NCBI RefSeq assembly: GCF_007830635.1
Contig: NZ_VLLA01000005.1
Location: 328,768-392,767 of the forward strand
DNA length: 64,000 bases
Origin: Bradyrhizobium huanghuaihaiense
Lineage (GTDB): Bacteria; Pseudomonadota; Alphaproteobacteria; Rhizobiales; Xanthobacteraceae
Direction of reading: 5' to 3'
Of the stretch, positions 20,325 through 29,556 are shown piece after piece (the stretch's first letter is position 1; the number at the start of each line of letters is the position of its first letter). The position numbers and the translations under genes were made by a program. The notes beneath the pieces are model-generated. The model did no database searches. It was given only the letters and a program-made list of their open reading frames with translations, and was not told the origin of the DNA.

Positions 20325-21641
20325 TCAGGCGACCTTCTTCAACCGCTTGAATCGCTCGATCCGGAACGGAGCCGGATCGACGCAAGCCGTCGATCCGGTC
20401 ACCAGGTCTGCCATCAACGCGCCGGCGCCCGGGCCGATACCGAACCCGTGACCGGAGAAACCTGTGGCGAGATAGAAGCCGGGAACGGAGCCGACCGGCG
20501 CCATGACCGGCACGGCATCCGGCGTAACGTCCATCAAGCCGGCCCACACCTTTGTTATCTTGGCGTCGCCGAACGTCGGGAAAGCCTCGCGCAAATGGCG
20601 AACGCCGCCTCGAACGAATCGCCACGACGGATCGGGATCGAGAATGCGGACCTGTTCGAAAGGGGTAACTTCGTCGCTCCGCCAACTTCGCGCCATCGAC
20701 AGCTCACGAAAAAACTGACCGCCGATGCGAAGTGTCAGCTCATTCCAGCTTTTGATGAGCGTCGGTGTATAATCGCAGAACAAACGGAAGCTGTCCGGCG
20801 TGATCGGCGCAATATTTGCGTTGCGCTGAGCGACAGTGAACCCGCCGTCCAAACGGCGACGGAAAGCGAAGTTGCCCGCACCAACTGCGAAATCCGGAAC
20901 GCCGTCGACGGAGGACAGGCGGACGACGCTGCCGAGGATCTTCAGGACCGGAAGATCGATGCCCATGTTGCCAGCGAACAAGCGCGACCAGGCTCCCCCC
21001 GCCAAAACCACGGAGGAGCAGCGGATCTCACCGCGCTCGGTCACACAGCCGCTCACCCGACCGGCCGATCGCTCGATGGAGCGAACCGCGCAATTGGTGA
21101 GGATGTGCGCGCCTTTGGCGGCCGCGGCCCGCGCCATCGCCGGGACTGCGATAAAGGGCTCCGCCTTGCCGTCGCTCGGCGTGTGCAATGCGGCGCGGAA
21201 CGGCTTCGTCGCTCCGGGAATGAGCGTCTTCAGCGCCTCGCCGCTGACGAGGCGGGAATCGAGACCAAGCGGGGCGGCATGCTTCAGCCACTCCTCATGC
21301 ATCGCGACGTCGGCATCGGTGTCGCAGAGGTAGGCGATGCCCGTCTGCCGAAAACCCGTTTCGCCGGCGATGCGTGCGTTCATGCCGCGCCAAAGCCGGA
21401 GACTCTCGATGGCAAGCGGCAACTCGGCCGGATCGCGGCCCATCTGGCGCACCCAACCCCAGTTTCGCGACGACTGCTCCGCTCCGATCAATCCCTTTTC
21501 ACACAAGGCCACGCTGACGCCGCGCTCAACCAGCGAAAGCGCGGTCGATACGCCGATGATGCCGCCGCCGATGACGACGACGTCCACCTTCGCCGGCAGC
21601 TCCTGCGGCGTGATGACGAGCTCGGGAATTATGCTGGACAA
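20325..21641 (-). CDS. FAD-dependent oxidoreductase (DAO family)
   Basis: This protein is 438 residues long, with a Rossmann FAD motif 'VVVIGGGIIGVSTALSLVERG' near 17-37, an 'EQSSRNWGWVRQMGRD' flavin-proximal segment and the C-terminal 'YLATGFSGHGFGIGPGAG' FAD motif. The substrate is unknown: an amine or D-/N-substituted amino acid is likely from its neighbours. The start is TTG at 21641 because AAGGAGG lies five bases upstream; longer versions lack a ribosome site. It sits between two other FAD oxidases in one operon. Confidence 0.88.
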   Translation of the reverse strand: MSSIIPELVITPQELPAKVDVVVIGGGIIGVSTALSLVERGVSVALCEKGLIGAEQSSRNWGWVRQMGRDPAELPLAIESLRLWRGMNARIAGETGFRQTGIAYLCDTDADVAMHEEWLKHAAPLGLDSRLVSGEALKTLIPGATKPFRAALHTPSDGKAEPFIAVPAMARAAAAKGAHILTNCAVRSIERSAGRVSGCVTERGEIRCSSVVLAGGAWSRLFAGNMGIDLPVLKILGSVVRLSSVDGVPDFAVGAGNFAFRRRLDGGFTVAQRNANIAPITPDSFRLFCDYTPTLIKSWNELTLRIGGQFFRELSMARSWRSDEVTPFEQVRILDPDPSWRFVRGGVRHLREAFPTFGDAKITKVWAGLMDVTPDAVPVMAPVGSVPGFYLATGFSGHGFGIGPGAGALMADLVTGSTACVDPAPFRIERFKRLKKVA

Positions 21642-21737
21642 ATTGTCCTCCTTCAAGACGAGCGCTTGGAAAACCATACGGCTCGGGCGTTCGTTGCCGC
21701 ACCATCCGGGCGGACCGGAATAGCGGGCAGCTCCCAT

Positions 21738-23054
21738 TCAGCCTCCCGGGCGATCGAGGAAATCGCGCAAGCGATACCAGCCGGCAAAGAGCGGCACGAA
21801 CCACGGCTTGCCCGCATAGAACGGCACGGCGGTGAATTTGTCCCGATCAAAGGCTGACGGCATGTTCTGCTCGCCGAGAATTTTCCGCGCCGTCTGATAG
21901 CCGAGATAGGTCATCAGCGCGACGCCGTTGCCGTTGCAGCCGGCTGCGAAGTCCGTGCCATCACGGGCACCAAGATGCGCGAGCTTGTCGACCGTCATCG
22001 CCACACGCCCGCTCCACGCATGCGTGATCTTCACGCCCGCAAGTTGCGGCCAGATGGTCAGCATGCGCATGTAGAGCCGCTTGGCGGCAAGCTTGTCCGG
22101 CCTGTCGAAGATGCCCGGGCGCGACCCGAACAGAAGCCGCGTGCCGTCGGGCGACGGCCTTGCATAGATCAGGTCACGGCGCGTGTCGGACACCATGCGC
22201 GCCTGCGGAATCAGCTCGGCGAGCAAATCGGCCGGCAGCGGCTCGGTGGCGATCTGATAGCTCTTGACCGGCACGATGCGGCTCGCGAGCCCCGGCGTTG
22301 TATCGGCGGCGGTGTAGCCGTTGGTGGCTGCAACGACGTGCGCGGCCCGGATGCTGCCCCGCGCGGTCGGCACGATCTTCTCCTCGCCCGCTCCGTCCTG
22401 CACCATGCCCGCACGCGCATGCGAGCGCAGCACGACGCCAGCGGCGCGCGCCCGGTCGCGCAGCGCCTTGTGATACTTGCCCGGGTGCAGACCGCCATAT
22501 TGGTCGATCACCATGCCGCCATGGTAATAGTCCGAACCGATCGCAGCCCGCTGCTGCTCCCGATCGAGGAAGCGCACGGTGACGCCGGTCTTTTCCGCCA
22601 GAAGCGCGCCATGCCGCTTCAGGGTTGCGTAGTCAAGCGCGGCATGAGCGCCGAAAAAACGGCCGGTGAGCGCGAGACCGGCATCCAGCTTCTCCGTCTC
22701 GACCAGCATCTTCAGATAGTCGAAGCTCTCATTGCTTTCGCCGATCAGGCGCGAGAACAGCACGGGGTCGATCCCCTTGATCGCGCCGCTCACCACCAGC
22801 TTCTGACCGCTCGACACCATACCGCCCGACCGCGTCGAGGCGCCCTCCCCGATCCGGTCGCCGTCGATGACGACGACCGAGCGCCCGGCGCGCGCCAGAT
22901 GAGTCGCCGCGTTCAGCCCCGCATAGCCCGAGCCAATGACCACGACGTCGGCGCGTTCCGGCAAGGGATCGAGATTGGTTTCCGGTTCGGCAGCCTCCCA
23001 CCAATAGGGCGCCTCCTTGAAGTCCTTGGCATAGATATCGTCAAAACGGGGCAT
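21738..23054 (-). CDS. FAD-dependent amine oxidoreductase, PuuB-like
   Basis: This 438-residue protein shows the layout of gamma-glutamylputrescine oxidase-type enzymes. It has an N-terminal 'PYWWEAAEPE' region, the FAD motif VVVIGSGYAGLNAATHLARAG at about 36-56, 'STRSGGMVSSGQK', and a C-terminal 'AAGCNGNGVALMTYLG' FAD-binding motif. It should oxidise an amine or N-substituted amino acid using O2. It is 51 bp downstream of the ABC ATPase gene, so transport and oxidation are linked. Confidence 0.88.
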   Translation of the reverse strand: MPRFDDIYAKDFKEAPYWWEAAEPETNLDPLPERADVVVIGSGYAGLNAATHLARAGRSVVVIDGDRIGEGASTRSGGMVSSGQKLVVSGAIKGIDPVLFSRLIGESNESFDYLKMLVETEKLDAGLALTGRFFGAHAALDYATLKRHGALLAEKTGVTVRFLDREQQRAAIGSDYYHGGMVIDQYGGLHPGKYHKALRDRARAAGVVLRSHARAGMVQDGAGEEKIVPTARGSIRAAHVVAATNGYTAADTTPGLASRIVPVKSYQIATEPLPADLLAELIPQARMVSDTRRDLIYARPSPDGTRLLFGSRPGIFDRPDKLAAKRLYMRMLTIWPQLAGVKITHAWSGRVAMTVDKLAHLGARDGTDFAAGCNGNGVALMTYLGYQTARKILGEQNMPSAFDRDKFTAVPFYAGKPWFVPLFAGWYRLRDFLDRPGG

Positions 23055-23105
23055 GATGGATCGAGCCTTTCCGGCTTGTCTTTCTTTGAACGTGGAACGG
23101 CGCGA

Positions 23106-23852
23106 TCAGAGAACCTGACCGAGGAATTCGCGCGTACGCGGATCTTGCGGATTGTCGAAGAGTTCTGCAGGCGGCGCGCTCTCCACGATCAGGCCATGAT
23201 CGGTGAAGCAGACACGCTGCGAGACCTCCCGGGCGAACTTCATCTCGTGCGTCACGAGGATACAGGTGAGGCCTTCCTCCACCAGTTCGCGGATGGCGAA
23301 GAGCACGTCCTTCACCGTTTCAGGATCGAGCGCCGCCGTCACCTCGTCGAACAGGATCACCTCCGGCTGCATCGCGAGCGCGCGGGCGATCGCCACGCGC
23401 TGCTGCTGGCCGCCGGAGAGCTGACCCGGGTAGCTGTCCGCCTTCTCGGAGAGCCGCACCTTCTTCAGGAGCTTGCGGGCGCGCTCCTCGACTTCGGCGC
23501 GGTCGTGCCCGAGCACCTGGATGGGCGCCATCATGATGTTTTGCAGCGCCGTACGATGCGGAAACAGGTTGTACTGCTGAAACACCATCGCCACCTGATG
23601 GCGCAACGACCGCATCGCCTTATCCGACTTCAATTCGTGCACGCGATGCGTGCCGACGCGAATAAAGCCTTCGTCGATCGGAAATAGGCCGTTGATGCAG
23701 CGCAGGATGGTGGACTTTCCCGATCCGGAGGGGCCGATGATGCAGACGGCCTCGCCCTTCTGCACGAACATCGAAATGCCCTTGAGAACCTCGAAGTCGC
23801 CGAAGGACTTGCGGACGTTGTCGAGCTCGATCAGCGCTTCGATACGGCTCAA
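23106..23852 (-). CDS. Polar amino acid ABC transporter ATP-binding protein
   Basis: This 248-residue ATPase has Walker A GPSGSGKST (about 40-48), the Q-loop 'MVFQQYNLFPH', the signature LSGGQQQRVAIARAL and Walker B 'VILFDEVTAALDPE'. Note Val in place of Pro in the usual DEPTSALDPE. It resembles GlnQ/HisP. The TTG start overlaps the permease stop by four bases. It powers uptake by the two permeases and binding protein encoded upstream. Confidence 0.94.
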   Translation of the reverse strand: MSRIEALIELDNVRKSFGDFEVLKGISMFVQKGEAVCIIGPSGSGKSTILRCINGLFPIDEGFIRVGTHRVHELKSDKAMRSLRHQVAMVFQQYNLFPHRTALQNIMMAPIQVLGHDRAEVEERARKLLKKVRLSEKADSYPGQLSGGQQQRVAIARALAMQPEVILFDEVTAALDPETVKDVLFAIRELVEEGLTCILVTHEMKFAREVSQRVCFTDHGLIVESAPPAELFDNPQDPRTREFLGQVL

Positions 23853-24664
23853 AGGCTATCTCCCTTCACGGCACGTTCCAGCCGGCGCGCGATGGCTGCG
23901 ATCGGATAGCAATAGGGGATGAACAGGAACAGAATGGTCAGATAGAAATAGACGATCACCCGCTCGTTCTCCATGGCGAGCAGAGTGTTCAGGATCGTCA
24001 GGACGTCCTGGATTCCGGTGACCGTGGCAAGCGCGGTCGCGATCATCAAGGGCGCATAGAGATTCATCCAGCCAGGGATCATGCGCCGCATCGCCTGCTG
24101 CATGATCACGTGGCGATAGATCTGGAAAGTATTGTAGCCGAGTGAACGTGCCGCCTCCCATTGGCCGCTGTGAACGGATTGGACGGCGCCGCGGATCACC
24201 TCGGAAAAATTCGCCGCGGTCGGCAGCGCAAGGCCAATCACGGCTTTCACGAATGGTGGAAACGGAACGATCGTGCCGAAGATTCGCATCTCGAAGGGCA
24301 GGAAATAGAGCGTGGCAAAGAGCAGAACGAGCCAAGGTGAATTGCGCAGGAAATTCACCAACAGAAGATTCGGCACTCGGATCAATCCGACCCGCGCAAG
24401 CGTCCCAAGCCCCATGATCGTGCCGAGCGCGGTCGCCAGCGCCATGGAAGCGATCGAAAGGAGAATGTTGAGAACGAATCCGCCGGTGACCGGCCAACCG
24501 GTTGCTGAACCGGTCAGAAGCAGGGGAAGCCGCACCAACACGCGGGTCCAGTAAGCCGAGCCACCCGTCGCAGCATCAACAGCAATCCAGACCACTACGC
24601 CAAGGGTGATCAGCAACTGAACGGCGCGCTTCTTGTCATCGTAGTGGAGCACAAACCCTGCCAT
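23849..24664 (-). CDS. Amino acid ABC transporter permease (HisM/GlnP type)
   Basis: This 271-residue inner membrane protein has about five to six hydrophobic segments and the EAA-loop pattern of polar amino acid permeases ('EVIRGAVQSVHSGQWEAARSLG' followed by 'IMQQAMRRMIPGWMN'). The ATG at 24664 overlaps the preceding permease stop by one base. It forms a heterodimeric channel with the permease encoded just upstream. Confidence 0.92.
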   Translation of the reverse strand: MAGFVLHYDDKKRAVQLLITLGVVVWIAVDAATGGSAYWTRVLVRLPLLLTGSATGWPVTGGFVLNILLSIASMALATALGTIMGLGTLARVGLIRVPNLLLVNFLRNSPWLVLLFATLYFLPFEMRIFGTIVPFPPFVKAVIGLALPTAANFSEVIRGAVQSVHSGQWEAARSLGYNTFQIYRHVIMQQAMRRMIPGWMNLYAPLMIATALATVTGIQDVLTILNTLLAMENERVIVYFYLTILFLFIPYCYPIAAIARRLERAVKGDSL

Positions 24665-25380
24665 CAAAGCCCCCTTCCGTATCCCGGGAAGGCCATAAAG
24701 GCCTCGAGCCTCGCCATTGCGAGTGTGAGAATCGACACTAGCGCCACGTAGATGAGGAGCACGAGGATCATCACCTCCAGCGTGCGAAACGTGTCATTGT
24801 AGATCTGCCCGGCGTAGTACATCAGCTCCGGCACGGTGATGACGGACGCCTGCGACGTCGTCTTGAAGAGATTGGTCAGGATGTTCGTCAGCCCCGGCAG
24901 GCAGATGCGGGTCGCGATCGGTGCCTCGATGCGCCAGAAGCGGGCCCACCGGCCGTACCCGAGTGACCGCGCCGCATCGACGATCGACCGCGGCATGGTT
25001 TCGATACCTGAGCGAAACGCTTCGATGGCCAGTGCCCCGCCGAAGAGACTGAGCGATATCGCAGCACAAGCAAAGGCGCTGAGCAGCGGCACTGACAGCC
25101 CGGTCGAAGGATCGGTCACCCTGAGACCGAGGGTCGAGAGCGTGAAATAGGCAAAGAGCATCTGTAGCAGCGGCGGCGTGTTGCGAAACACCTCGACGAA
25201 CAGCTCGATCAGGGCATCAAGCCAGAATATCCGCAGGGTGAAGCCGAGAGCCCCGAGCATGCCGATGAGTATGGCGGCGCTGGACGAGAGCGCCGCCAGC
25301 TTCAGCGTGTTGACGACACCGATGAGCAGCCATCGCTGGTACGCTGGATCCGCGAGCCAGGAATAGTCGAGACCTAACAA
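24664..25380 (-). CDS. Amino acid ABC transporter permease (HisQ/GlnP type)
   Basis: This 238-residue permease starts 'LLGLDYSWLADPAYQRWLL', matching the usual N-terminus of the family, and has the EAA loop 'EAFRSGIETMPRSIVDAARSLGYG'. The TTG at 25380 has GGAG nine bases upstream. A CTG at 25404, overlapping the binding-protein stop, is the alternative. The gene follows the binding-protein gene by 20 bp. Confidence 0.88.
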   Translation of the reverse strand: MLGLDYSWLADPAYQRWLLIGVVNTLKLAALSSSAAILIGMLGALGFTLRIFWLDALIELFVEVFRNTPPLLQMLFAYFTLSTLGLRVTDPSTGLSVPLLSAFACAAISLSLFGGALAIEAFRSGIETMPRSIVDAARSLGYGRWARFWRIEAPIATRICLPGLTNILTNLFKTTSQASVITVPELMYYAGQIYNDTFRTLEVMILVLLIYVALVSILTLAMARLEAFMAFPGYGRGL

Positions 25381-25400
25381 GGGCTGCGGCTCCGCGTCCG

Positions 25401-26231
25401 TCAGTTCTTCTTCGCCGCCGCAGCCTTTGCCCGCGCGGCAATATAGTCGGAGTGCGGCATGCCGAACTCGGTCTCCCACGCGATCAGTTTGCCCTCGGCT
25501 TCGGCCTTGTCGATGGCCTTGTCGACGGCTTCGCGGAACTCGGCATCGTCCTTGCGCAGGCCGCCCGCCATCGGCTGGAATTCATAGGGTGCAACGGCGA
25601 TCTTGTAGCTCGCCCAATCGGGCTCCTTGAGCTTCTGCTGAAGCGTCATATCGTCGAAGACGAAGCCGATGCAACGATTGTCCTTCAGCGCGCGATAGGC
25701 TTCCGGCTGCGTCTTGAAGGCGACGAGAGTGATCCCGAACTCCTCAGTCATCTTCTTGTTGTAGTAGGAGCCCTGAATGCCGCAGACCGACTTGCCTTTC
25801 AACTCTTCCCACTTGGAGATCGTCGACTCCTTGGCCATCAGCACCGATGGACCGGCGGCAGAAACATATTCCGTGGTGAAGTCGATGACCTTGGCGCGCT
25901 CGGTCGTCACGCCAAGTGTGGCGAAGATCGCATCGATACGGCCGGCAGTCAGGAAATCGATGCGATTGGCAGCGATGACCGGCACGAGTTCGATCTTGTC
26001 CTCCGAGCCGAGAAGCTCCTTGGCAACGTACTTGGCCAGCGAGACCTCAAAGCCGACGACTTCGCCCTTGTCGTTCAAATAGCCGTAGGGCACGTAGTCA
26101 TTCTTCACGCCGACGATCAGCTTGCCGCGTGCCTTGACGTTATCGAGCGTCCCCGCCAGCGCGGCGCCAGCCACGAAGAAGGTCGCGAGCGCGAGGGCAG
26201 AAGCGCCCATCATTCTCTTGAAGCCTGCCAT
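25401..26231 (-). CDS. Amino acid ABC transporter substrate-binding protein, family 3
   Basis: This 276-residue periplasmic protein has a signal peptide cut near 'AGAALA|GTLDNV'. The family 3 signature lies at 'GYLNDKGEVVGFEVSLAKYVAKEL', followed by 'RIDAIFATLGVTTERAKVIDFTTEY', where the Arg normally clamps the amino acid carboxylate. It is the first gene of the leftward operon and diverges from the IclR regulator across a 197-bp region. Confidence 0.93.
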   Translation of the reverse strand: MAGFKRMMGASALALATFFVAGAALAGTLDNVKARGKLIVGVKNDYVPYGYLNDKGEVVGFEVSLAKYVAKELLGSEDKIELVPVIAANRIDFLTAGRIDAIFATLGVTTERAKVIDFTTEYVSAAGPSVLMAKESTISKWEELKGKSVCGIQGSYYNKKMTEEFGITLVAFKTQPEAYRALKDNRCIGFVFDDMTLQQKLKEPDWASYKIAVAPYEFQPMAGGLRKDDAEFREAVDKAIDKAEAEGKLIAWETEFGMPHSDYIAARAKAAAAKKN

Positions 26232-26411
26232 CCTGTTCCCCTGGATAAATCAGGGCCTTCGGGCGCTGTTGCCGCAACGCCGCGTTAGCCGTCAACTTTG
26301 TTCAATGCAGAAATCAGGCCGCTCGAAAAATGTGCACCTCCGCTGAGCGACCTAATTTTCATCATTGGAGGCTGATCTCTCTCATTAGACAAGTTGCCAA
26401 CGGCAGTTTTT

Positions 26412-26422
26412 TCATAATATGA
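26412..26422. promoter_or_regulatory. Near-palindrome tcataatatga before iclR-type gene
   Basis: This 11-base near-palindrome lies six bases before the IclR start, within the AT-rich part of the divergent region. It could be an autoregulatory operator or part of a -10 element; the evidence is weak. Confidence 0.25.
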
Positions 26423-26428
26423 GATTTT

Positions 26429-27199
26429 ATGTCGCCGACCGCCCAGCCATCTTCTAGTGGAGCCCAGCTGCTCGACCGGACTGTCGTCCTGCTGGACCTC
26501 GTCGCCGATGGCGGCGTCGACGGCCTGTCGCTGAAGGAATTAGCGGCGCGCTCCGGGCTCAACACCGCCACCTGTCACCGCATCCTCAACACGCTGGTCG
26601 GCCACAAGCTGCTCGCGCGCGACGACAAGAAACGGCGCTACCGGCTGGGTGCGCGCATGGCGATCTACGGCGTGCGCGCGGCCCGCGGTCCCGGAATCAT
26701 CAGCCGCTGCGAAGTCGCGCTGACCCGGCTCAGGCGGCGCACCGGTGACACGACCCATCTTATGGCCCGCTTCAACCACGATTCAGTCTGCCTCGACCGG
26801 CGCGACGGCGAATGCATCGTGCCGACGCTGACGGGATCGATCGGCGGCTTCGTGCCCCTCGGCGTCGGCCCCGGCTCGATCGCGATGCTCGCATTCCTCG
26901 ACGAAGATGAGCAGGATTACATCATCCGCGCCAATCTGGGGCGCTACGCATCCTATCGTAACCTCACCAAGGACAAGGTTCGGCAGTTGATCGCCGATAC
27001 CCGCCGGCGGGGCTACGCGGTGGATATGGGCGAGCTCATTCCAGGCATTGCCGGCGTCGGCATGCCGATCATGACGCCTGGAGAAAAGCCGGGCGCAGCG
27101 CTCAGCTTCACGCTGCTCTGCGCCAAGGTCGGGCCCGGCGTCATCGAACGCTATGGCGCCCTCCTCGAGGAAGAGATCAACGCCATCATTGGTCAGTAA
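26429..27199 (+). CDS. IclR family transcriptional regulator
   Basis: This 256-residue protein has an N-terminal winged helix-turn-helix (about 15-75; 'LSLKELAARSGLNTATCHRILNTL') and a C-terminal IclR effector domain (about 90-255; 'GSIGGFVPLGVGPGSIAMLAFL', 'GYAVDMGELIPGIAGVGMPI'). It diverges from the ABC/oxidase operon and probably controls it in response to the transported compound or a product. Confidence 0.92.
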   Translation: MSPTAQPSSSGAQLLDRTVVLLDLVADGGVDGLSLKELAARSGLNTATCHRILNTLVGHKLLARDDKKRRYRLGARMAIYGVRAARGPGIISRCEVALTRLRRRTGDTTHLMARFNHDSVCLDRRDGECIVPTLTGSIGGFVPLGVGPGSIAMLAFLDEDEQDYIIRANLGRYASYRNLTKDKVRQLIADTRRRGYAVDMGELIPGIAGVGMPIMTPGEKPGAALSFTLLCAKVGPGVIERYGALLEEEINAIIGQ

Positions 27200-27272
27200 G
27201 ACGGATTGGGTACACGCGGCAGCAACGGGCGAGTCTCGTTCACATAGTGATGATGCGCGGCCGTGGCCCGGT

Positions 27273-27289
27273 GCTCCTGTAACAGGAGC
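27273..27289 (+). terminator. Hairpin downstream of the IclR gene
   Basis: A perfect 7-bp stem (gctcctg with caggagc) around a three-base loop lies about 74 bp after the IclR stop and is followed by the T-rich gctcttctttg. It is a plausible but weak intrinsic terminator. Confidence 0.4.
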
Positions 27290-27434
27290 GCTCTTCTTTG
27301 AAGATAGTCAGTCACAGACGTAACGACTTGCCGTCTGCCGACTTGTACTGATCGAAAACAGTTGGATGGATCCCCTGTCCCGGGTGCACGCTGGTATCAG
27401 CCGGACTTTCGGCACAGGGCGCGGACAGCTTTGG

Positions 27435-27707
27435 TCAGCAGCCGCGGCAAATGATGAGCTTGCGATCGATCTTGATGTCCTCTTCGCTGCGCCGTTCGAG
27501 GTCGTTCGGGGTTTCAAAAAGGACATCTCTGGTCTTCGGCTGTCGATGGCCAACTGGCGCGCGTCCAATCGGGCCGGATGGCTGTGACGAGGCGATCTGC
27601 ACACTCGCCGAACTGATCAACAATCTTCCCGGCGCAATCACGTGTGCGGCAGCGGCGCGGCCGCTGAGGAGCAAGATTGGAATAATGGTCCGGATCAATT
27701 TGTACAT
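27435..27707 (-). CDS. Small exported hypothetical protein ending in CRGC
   Basis: This 90-residue protein has a short N-terminal hydrophobic signal (MYKLIRTIIPILLLSGRAAA) and a hydrophilic C-terminal half rich in Arg/Asp/Glu (ETPNDLERRSEEDIKIDRKL) that ends in Cys-Arg-Gly-Cys. The middle is Ser/Pro/Gly rich and may be degenerate. The C-terminal half looks coding on composition. The family is not recognised. No strong ribosome site is visible. Confidence 0.4.
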   Translation of the reverse strand: MYKLIRTIIPILLLSGRAAAAHVIAPGRLLISSASVQIASSQPSGPIGRAPVGHRQPKTRDVLFETPNDLERRSEEDIKIDRKLIICRGC

Positions 27708-27892
27708 CTGCGGGATCCTCTGAGTTGGCCAGACGTGGACGATCGCCGTCCTCGTCGATTTCTGTTGGCAGTGAAGATTGATGGGTGATTTAGCTCTCTG
27801 CGATGGCGCTCGCCGAGGTCACGTGCTTTGGGCACATCTGCGCTTCGCACATCAAGAACTCTGTGATTTCCGGTCGACCGGCAAAAGCCGTG

Positions 27893-28510
27893 TCAGCAAT
27901 CACGGCAGTACCTCACCATCCGCTCGATATCCGCTCGGCCGTGGATGCCGAGGTCCCGCAAGGTCCGCTCGTCGTATTTCGACAGGGCGGCGATCGCACT
28001 TTTGATCTCCCGCTCACGGCGCCAATGCGCCCACAGCGCCACAAACTTCTCCCTAAGCTCGCTCATCCAGTTTCCGCGGCGACGCAGACGTAACTCAACC
28101 CTCGCTGCGAGTTCCGGCGCGACTCTTGGCGGCTGCAAGCTGCCATGCCCGTGCGCCATGGAAGGCGGACAGCCACCGGCTCGGCGCGCCTGGCGAGCTC
28201 GTCCGGTGACCAACGCCGCATGTGCGGTGACCAACGCCGCCTCAGCGATGAACGTCGTGCTCGGATGCAGCCACTCGCCGTAGAGGGCTAAACCTCCGAT
28301 GGAGAACGCCAGGCCCGTCCTCCACCAACGGCTGGTCGGACTATCTGCGTCCACAGCCGGCGCCAAAGGCGGCCGTCGAGTGTATCCCGGCATATCGGGA
28401 TACACTGCGCGCACGAGCTTGCCGCCGAGTCCGCGCGCGATCTGGCCGATACGCATCCGGGAAGGCCGAACCATCCGATTCACGTTTGAAGAGAGGTACT
28501 GTTTCAGCAT
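27893..28510 (-). CDS. DUF1127 domain protein with long N-terminal extension
   Basis: This is a 205-residue protein. The last about 50 residues form a DUF1127 (YjiS-like) domain: 'REREIKSAIAALSKYDERTLRDLGI' followed by 'RADIERMVRYCRDC'. DUF1127 proteins are usually 50-90 residues; here about 150 residues precede the domain, including a hydrophobic stretch near 65-85 and an Ala/Arg-rich part. The ATG at 28510 has AGGAGA eight bases upstream, which supports the long form. Small DUF1127 proteins affect RNA turnover and phosphate or stress physiology in alphaproteobacteria. The role of this one is unknown. Confidence 0.72.
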   Translation of the reverse strand: MLKQYLSSNVNRMVRPSRMRIGQIARGLGGKLVRAVYPDMPGYTRRPPLAPAVDADSPTSRWWRTGLAFSIGGLALYGEWLHPSTTFIAEAALVTAHAALVTGRARQARRAGGCPPSMAHGHGSLQPPRVAPELAARVELRLRRRGNWMSELREKFVALWAHWRREREIKSAIAALSKYDERTLRDLGIHGRADIERMVRYCRDC

Positions 28511-28734
28511 GAAGATTTCTCCTGCGCGATGTTTGCAGGAGATATCCTGAAGCTCCCCTGTCACGGGGGCGTCACGGCTACAGCAAAAACGGTTACAACT
28601 GCAGCCTGCTGCTTCGAGCCGGATAGTCGTTGCGCCAGTCACGAAGCCGACTTGCCGATCGACGAAATACCGTCGTCGCTATCGCCAGCGAAAGGTTCGT
28701 GGCCGCAGCCGAGAGGCCGCTCGTACGACGGGCC

Positions 28735-29316
28735 TCACGAATATTCAATGATCGAGACCAGCTTCCTGCCGTTCGGGCTGGTCCAATCGAGCGCCAGCTC
28801 GGAAACGATCTGTGGAACGGTCACGATAGCTGCGCCCGCCTTGTGCATGCGCTGCAGTGCCAGATCATTACCGACTTGCGAAAACGAAGCCGAGGCGTCA
28901 GCCGATACCTGCACCTCATACCCCTCCTCCAGCATTTGCAGCACTGGAAAAGTGATACAAATTTCAGTGGTAATACCGGCCACGAAAAGCTTTTCACGAC
29001 CGGTTGCCTTGACAGCCTTGTTGAAGCCTTCGTGGTGCATCGCGTTGACGATACCCGGGCGCCGGATCCTTGCAGCAAATGCCTCAGGCAGGATTTGTTC
29101 GAGCTCCGGGATGAGCGGGCCGGTGAAATTGATCTGATCCTCCATGCTCGAGGTCAACACCACCGGCATTTCCAAAGCCTTCGCAATTTGCGCGAGCTTG
29201 ATCGCGTTTTTCCTGACGATGTTGATATCGAGAGAGTGCGTCCACGACATCGTACCGACCTGGTGGTCGATCAGCACCATCGCGGCATTGTCGGGCGTGA
29301 AGGCGTTCTTGTGCAT
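28735..29316 (-). CDS. Isochorismatase-family hydrolase, YcaC-like
   Basis: This 193-residue cysteine hydrolase has the catalytic Asp in 'VLIDHQVGTMSW' (Asp17), the 'RRPGIVNAMHHEGF' region, and the nucleophile Cys120 in 'VAGITTEICITFPVLQ'. It is about the length of YcaC. The substrate is unknown. It is transcribed leftward alone; a second isochorismatase at 33819 is broken. Confidence 0.9.
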   Translation of the reverse strand: MHKNAFTPDNAAMVLIDHQVGTMSWTHSLDINIVRKNAIKLAQIAKALEMPVVLTSSMEDQINFTGPLIPELEQILPEAFAARIRRPGIVNAMHHEGFNKAVKATGREKLFVAGITTEICITFPVLQMLEEGYEVQVSADASASFSQVGNDLALQRMHKAGAAIVTVPQIVSELALDWTSPNGRKLVSIIEYS

Positions 29317-29556
29317 GTCAAAACCCCTTTGGAGTCGACTTTACGTGGCGACGGAAGCGCGCAAACCTCAAACAAGCTGCCTAAGTGGGGCGAAAGGTAG
29401 CGAGTGAAAGGTTCGTCCAAAAGCCAGAAAAATAGCAACACACCGTCCGCTCTTTGTGGACGATTCGCGCTGCTGCATCTCCCGGCCATAGGCGCAGGAT
29501 AGCCCCCGCAAGTCGGACCGCGTTCGCGCCCAGCATCCAATTGCAATCGTCGCAGC

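Noticed and set aside
21642..21737. Longer version of the FAD oxidoreductase at 20325
   Set aside because: A TTG with AAGGAGG five bases upstream at 21641 is a much better start.
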